Assembly (NCBI RefSeq): GCF_030704535.1
Contig: NC_081822.1
Coordinates: forward strand, 3,835,001-3,899,000
Origin: Vitis vinifera
Lineage: Eukaryota; Streptophyta; Magnoliopsida; Vitales; Vitaceae
Direction of reading: 5' to 3'
DNA: 64,000 bases
Shown: positions 61,401 to 64,000 of the stretch, piece after piece
Position numbering within the stretch: the first letter of the stretch is position 1
How the letters are laid out: the number at the start of each line of letters is the position of its first letter
Notes under the pieces: generated by a model
What the model saw: the letters and a program-made list of their open reading frames with translations, nothing else
The model's database searches: none
What the model was told of the DNA's origin: nothing
Translations under genes and position numbers: made by a program

Positions 61401-63302
61401 CAAATAATTAGAAAAAACTACCACCATGGATAGCTTTTATCTGCAAAAACACTATGGCGGAGAAAATAAACCAAAAAAAATAGAAAATAAAATAACAGAC
61501 ATGCCATTATGACATCTAAAAGGCGTTCAATATTAAATATGTGACTGGCCATCAAAATTTTTAAAACAATATAGTCGATTATAGAAAATACCATGGTTAA
61601 ATCACACGGAAGAATTAGATATATTAACTTCCAAGCTGCTTACCCGACGTTGAGGGAATAATTTGCATATCTGTTTTATAACCACCGACTGCTTATGAAA
61701 ACGTTCAGAGGTTATTGCCATCTGCAGTTAGGAAGTTATCTTAAGCATCAAATATAGTAGAACATCAAAGATGGAACAAGCAAGACTACAAACATATTCC
61801 TAAGCAATATCCTTTGATCAGTTTAAGTATATTGGGTTTTTGTCAGGTTAAGCCCATGTTGATGAATAATGAACACGTCAAAAAGCAAATTTGATAGAAG
61901 CATCCAAAAAGAACAGTTTTGGGAAATGGTTCTCACAAGCCCTAAGTTCTGTGTGCAAATAAGGTTAGGATAGAACTTCTCCAGTTGTTCCACGCGATTT
62001 TTTTCCAACTGCAATGAGTAAACAAATAAATAAAACATCTAAAAGCCATATGGAATCTCAGAATATATAACTTAAACCTTCACTCAGAAAAAAAACCAGA
62101 AATTTGTAGTACCATGGACATGGCTGATTCAAGCAGCCCATATTTGAGTTTCAAATCATTAGACATCTTCTCAACTTTAGCCTTCCCTATAAAAACATCA
62201 ATTGGTTCTAACAGGGTCATAAACAAATGTGTGGATGGTACTCAAATTAAATTGCACTTGACAGTAACTAAGAGGCATCCAACCATCCAAATATTGTTCT
62301 TTTCTATGACGAAGCTTCTCCCTCAGCCTGGCCAGCTTCTCATTTTGAAGTACTCTCCAATTTATTTGATCATCTGCCTTCCCCTGGTGTTATAAACAAA
62401 AAACTAAACTAGAATAAGGGAAATAAACAGGATATGTGGAGATGCCTTCACTTAAAATGTAATGAAGTAGATCCATTTAAATGAAATGCCCGAGTTCTTG
62501 ATCATAAGATCAGAAAATGCTGGTGGTTAAGTCTATTAAAGAACTTTCAATCATATTAAGAGTCTAGTTCTTTTTTTTTTTTTTGGCATCGTGAGACCAC
62601 TTTCTGGATAGAAAAGTGCTTTGCCGGGTCTCTGGTTGCAAGCTGAAGCAATTTAAGACACAAAAGGTTGGGGTGCCCAAAGCACTTGCCAGAAAAGTTC
62701 AGTTCTTCATAGGTGGATCTGTGCGAAAGTTCAAGCACCTTCTTTCAATATAAATTTCAAAGAGTCAAAGAGAGACGCTACAAGAAGCTACAAATGCACT
62801 ACGCTGGCCCTAACATAAACCCGTTTTATTTTTACATGGAGGAAACGGTGAAAAATTCAATCAAACAATGAGAAAAAAGAGAGAAAATAAGAAAGAATCT
62901 AAAAGTTCTTAAGGCATACAAATCAAACCTTTGCCACAAGAACTTCACTCAATCTCAAGTAAAGGGAGTCCCGACGACCCTTCGATGATTTCAATGAAGT
63001 ATTATATTCATTTAATCTGCATATTACCACACTAATCAGTCACAATTGGCAATAATCTAACATTTATAGCCTTCTATAACCGAGTTCACGCAATAACGTT
63101 AAATCAATCTAATAACACGAGTACGCAACCAATCTCCTATGGGAAAAAACATGCGGACTGATTCTCCCTCCGATTTGCGGTAAAATCACAGATGGTTGAT
63201 ATCAGCTTTCAAAATTGCATACCTGTAATTGACGCAAACGGCGCAAATAGAAGCAAGATTCGATTTCTCACAAATACTACAGCTGCTGGTTTTTCTAGTC
63301 AT
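52451..63302 (-). CDS. ATG14: ATG14-type autophagy protein (PI3-kinase complex I subunit)
   Basis: Twelve exons, minus strand: 63302-63223, 63016-62929, 62383-62284, 62186-62113, 62008-61937, 61721-61644, 60633-60509, 58303-58231, 57363-57302, 57219-56839, 54351-54249, 52651-52451; 478 aa, every junction GT-AG and in phase. ATG14 directs the VPS34 kinase complex to autophagosome initiation sites. The N-terminus has the paired CxxC motifs of ATG14 proteins (C8, C11, C20, C23). A coiled coil follows over about residues 57-135 (WRVLQNEKLARLREKLRHRK, LEKNRVEQLEKFYPNL). Then comes the ATG14/UVRAG domain (LPRVLDPHSVPSDELAASLG, MVQLLNLVVYNLAAPALHNS), a Ser-rich linker and a C-terminal block (GISLLKKSVACL, EAFAKLLAILSSSKEVRSVF). 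Relatives remembered: Arabidopsis At1g77890 and At4g08540, often mislabelled as an RNA polymerase II protein. Introns 10 and 11 are swollen by LINE insertions. Confidence 0.93.
52790..53900 (-). mobile_element. L1-type LINE 3' part in ATG14 intron 11
   Basis: On the plus strand TTCTTATAGGTAATGAAGTA marks the reversed LINE end. Further up, minus-strand translation near 53000-53350 gives KVGFFAWGPTWGKALTLDQV and a CSLCQ...HILVHC zinc-binding stretch, the zf-RVT region after the reverse transcriptase. The 5' part is missing and frames are broken. Confidence 0.75.
54725..55850 (-). mobile_element. L1-type LINE remains in ATG14 intron 10
   Basis: The reversed tail is TTTTTTAATAGGTAAATAATA at about 54733. 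Higher up are zf-RVT-like sequence near 55160-55330 and, at 55643-55830, endonuclease-like VCIGRDFNLFKFPLPLERR, matching the plant L1 GDFN...ERR region. Endonuclease and zf-RVT lie closer together than in a full element, so the copy is internally shortened. Confidence 0.7.
55851..56400 (-). mobile_element. Older LINE 3' fragment, itself interrupted
   Basis: TTTTTTTTTGTAGACAAAAAA leads a reversed LINE tail of a different subfamily (ACCATGTATTAAAAGAGCACC). It abuts the LINE remains below 55850. It is split by a younger insertion at 56175-56297. Confidence 0.55.
56175..56297 (-). mobile_element. 5'-truncated LINE insertion (123 bp) with 15-bp target duplication
   Basis: ATTGCAGCAGACCAT occurs exactly at 56160-56174 and 56298-56312. 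The insert is a T-rich run, GATAGGTGAGTAAAGATTG and further LINE 3' sequence in reverse. The clean duplication makes it one of the younger insertions in the intron. Confidence 0.85.
58073..58094 (-). mobile_element. Tail-only LINE insertion (22 bp) with 15-bp target duplication
   Basis: AAGATACTTTCAAGA occurs exactly at 58058-58072 and 58095-58109. The 22 bases between read on the minus strand as GCCTATC followed by an A-rich tail, only the last bases of a LINE. It lies in ATG14 intron 8. Confidence 0.85.
59301..59680. mobile_element. Tourist-like (PIF/Harbinger) MITE, 380 bp
   Basis: Same family and orientation as 18592-18915: ends GGCTATGTTTGGTTCC and, inverted, TGCCATGTTTGGTTCC, flanked by TAA on both sides. 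An internal block CCATAGTG(T/A)AACCAAAAAT is duplicated (about 59527 and 59609), which explains the extra length. It lies in ATG14 intron 7. Confidence 0.75.
60722..60910 (-). mobile_element. LINE 3' end fragment
   Basis: The T run at 60727-60738 and TATAGATAACGAAAAAGATAC are a reversed LINE tail. About 160 bases of CA-rich LINE-like 3' sequence follow. The duplication is not clear. It lies in ATG14 intron 6. Confidence 0.5.
62566..62712 (-). mobile_element. Poly-A-tailed retroposed sequence of unknown source
   Basis: In reverse the unit starts GAACTTTTCTGGCAAGTGCT, passes through ACCAGAGACCCGGCAAAGCA and ends CACGATGCC plus a run of about 15-18 A. A short shared AAGAACT on both sides may be the target duplication. 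No tRNA-like boxes were seen, so it may be a SINE of another origin or a retroposed transcript piece. It lies in ATG14 intron 2. Confidence 0.45.
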
Positions 63303-64000
63303 GGTTTCGCTTTTCAACAACGATCACACTGCCAATCTTTAAAACCCTAGCCTGTGAGAAAGAAAAAAAATATGGCAAAATTCTATCTTAGACAACTATA
63401 CAACTGAACCGGGGCGCTGTGATCTTATCCGGATAACTTGAATCCGACAGGACTTTGCACCAATTTAGGGGAAAAACTCACCGGAAGTAAAGTCGGTGCG
63501 AACGGAGGATCAGAGATCACAAGAGCTTGTGGCCGTTGAAAAGGTTGAATCTAGGGTTTTATATCAAATCCGGCAGAATTCGTGATTAGTTATAGTGAGC
63601 GTCTTTCGTTCCGAGCAATCGAGCTCCCAACGGGAGCGTTGTTTCGGAGTTCCGTTTGTGATTCGCTTGAACTACTTATAGGCATGCCACGTCGGGTCCT
63701 AGTTGTCTCCAGCTGTCAATTTCCTATTGTTCCATTTAATCACATTTAAATCTCTCTTTAGCTTATATTTAATATTCAGATATTTTTGTCATGAGTTTAA
63801 TTGCTTATGTTCGTTGTGACATTATTAAAAAATATATATTCCAATGGATTTGTTTTATACCTATATTTTATTAAAATTATGCCAACTTTTATAACATTTC
63901 TACTCGAAAATCCCCTTATAAAAAATTAATTTTCTTATAAATATCTTACCTTTTCAAATTGAATATGTTTTTTCACATCCTAATTCCCCTCAATTATTTT
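63303..64000. promoter_or_regulatory. Upstream region of ATG14
   Basis: The first ~350 bases above the start codon are more GC-balanced and contain a perfect short hairpin GCTCCC-AAC-GGGAGC at 63623-63637. AT-rich sequence follows to the window end. No other gene is seen. Confidence 0.4.

Noticed and set aside
1-64000. CRISPR arrays, bacterial operons or organelle DNA
   Set aside because: No spaced short palindromic repeats; the genes are spliced nuclear genes.

Overview
This is plant nuclear DNA: AT-rich, intron-rich genes with GT-AG splicing, eukaryotic tRNA genes, and introns full of plant L1-type LINE ends, hAT and Tourist-like DNA elements and an Au-type SINE. The proteins read as those of a woody core eudicot; grapevine (Vitis) fits best, from remembered protein similarity and LINE tail style. 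That species call is an inference.

Layout. 1-5200: intergenic, opening with a ~220-bp tandem repeat. 5205-5277: tRNA-Arg(TCT), minus. 7509-10062: rhomboid-like membrane protein of the RBL8/KOMPEITO type, minus, 5 exons. 10648-10719: tRNA-Trp(CCA). 12307-16736: phosphopantothenate-cysteine ligase (coenzyme A synthesis), plus, 9 coding exons, one GC-AG intron. 17113-25986: plastid-type J-domain protein, minus, 5 exons; its 5.6-kb second intron holds a GC-rich tandem repeat, a composite hAT element and LINE remains, and a SINE lies close to its second exon. 27115-32094: TGA-class bZIP factor, minus, 8 exons, closest to TGA7/TGA3. 34.6-39.7 kb: long intergenic stretch. 40261-43470: ABI5-like group A bZIP, plus, 3 exons. 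45086-47641: small two-exon protein with a very acidic body and a C-terminal nuclear signal, plus. 47.7-52.4 kb: intergenic, with LTR-like fossil sequence interrupted by a hAT element. 52451-63302: ATG14-type autophagy protein, minus, 12 exons, with stacked LINE pieces in introns 10 and 11.

All exon models were assembled by hand; every internal exon junction keeps frame and the joined proteins have the usual family lengths (342, 329, 272, 361, 316, 188 and 478 aa). These are housekeeping and regulatory genes rather than a pathway cluster. From memory, four of them (rhomboid KOM, ATG14, TGA7, DnaJ/DJC65) have Arabidopsis relatives close together at about At1g77860-At1g77930, so the window is probably a conserved ancestral block.

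Most unusual points: the rhomboid keeps its catalytic serine but has asparagine in place of the catalytic histidine; a hAT element carries a tRNA-like Pol III box pair and an snRNA-type promoter; and several LINE insertions consist of little more than the tail between clean target-site duplications.
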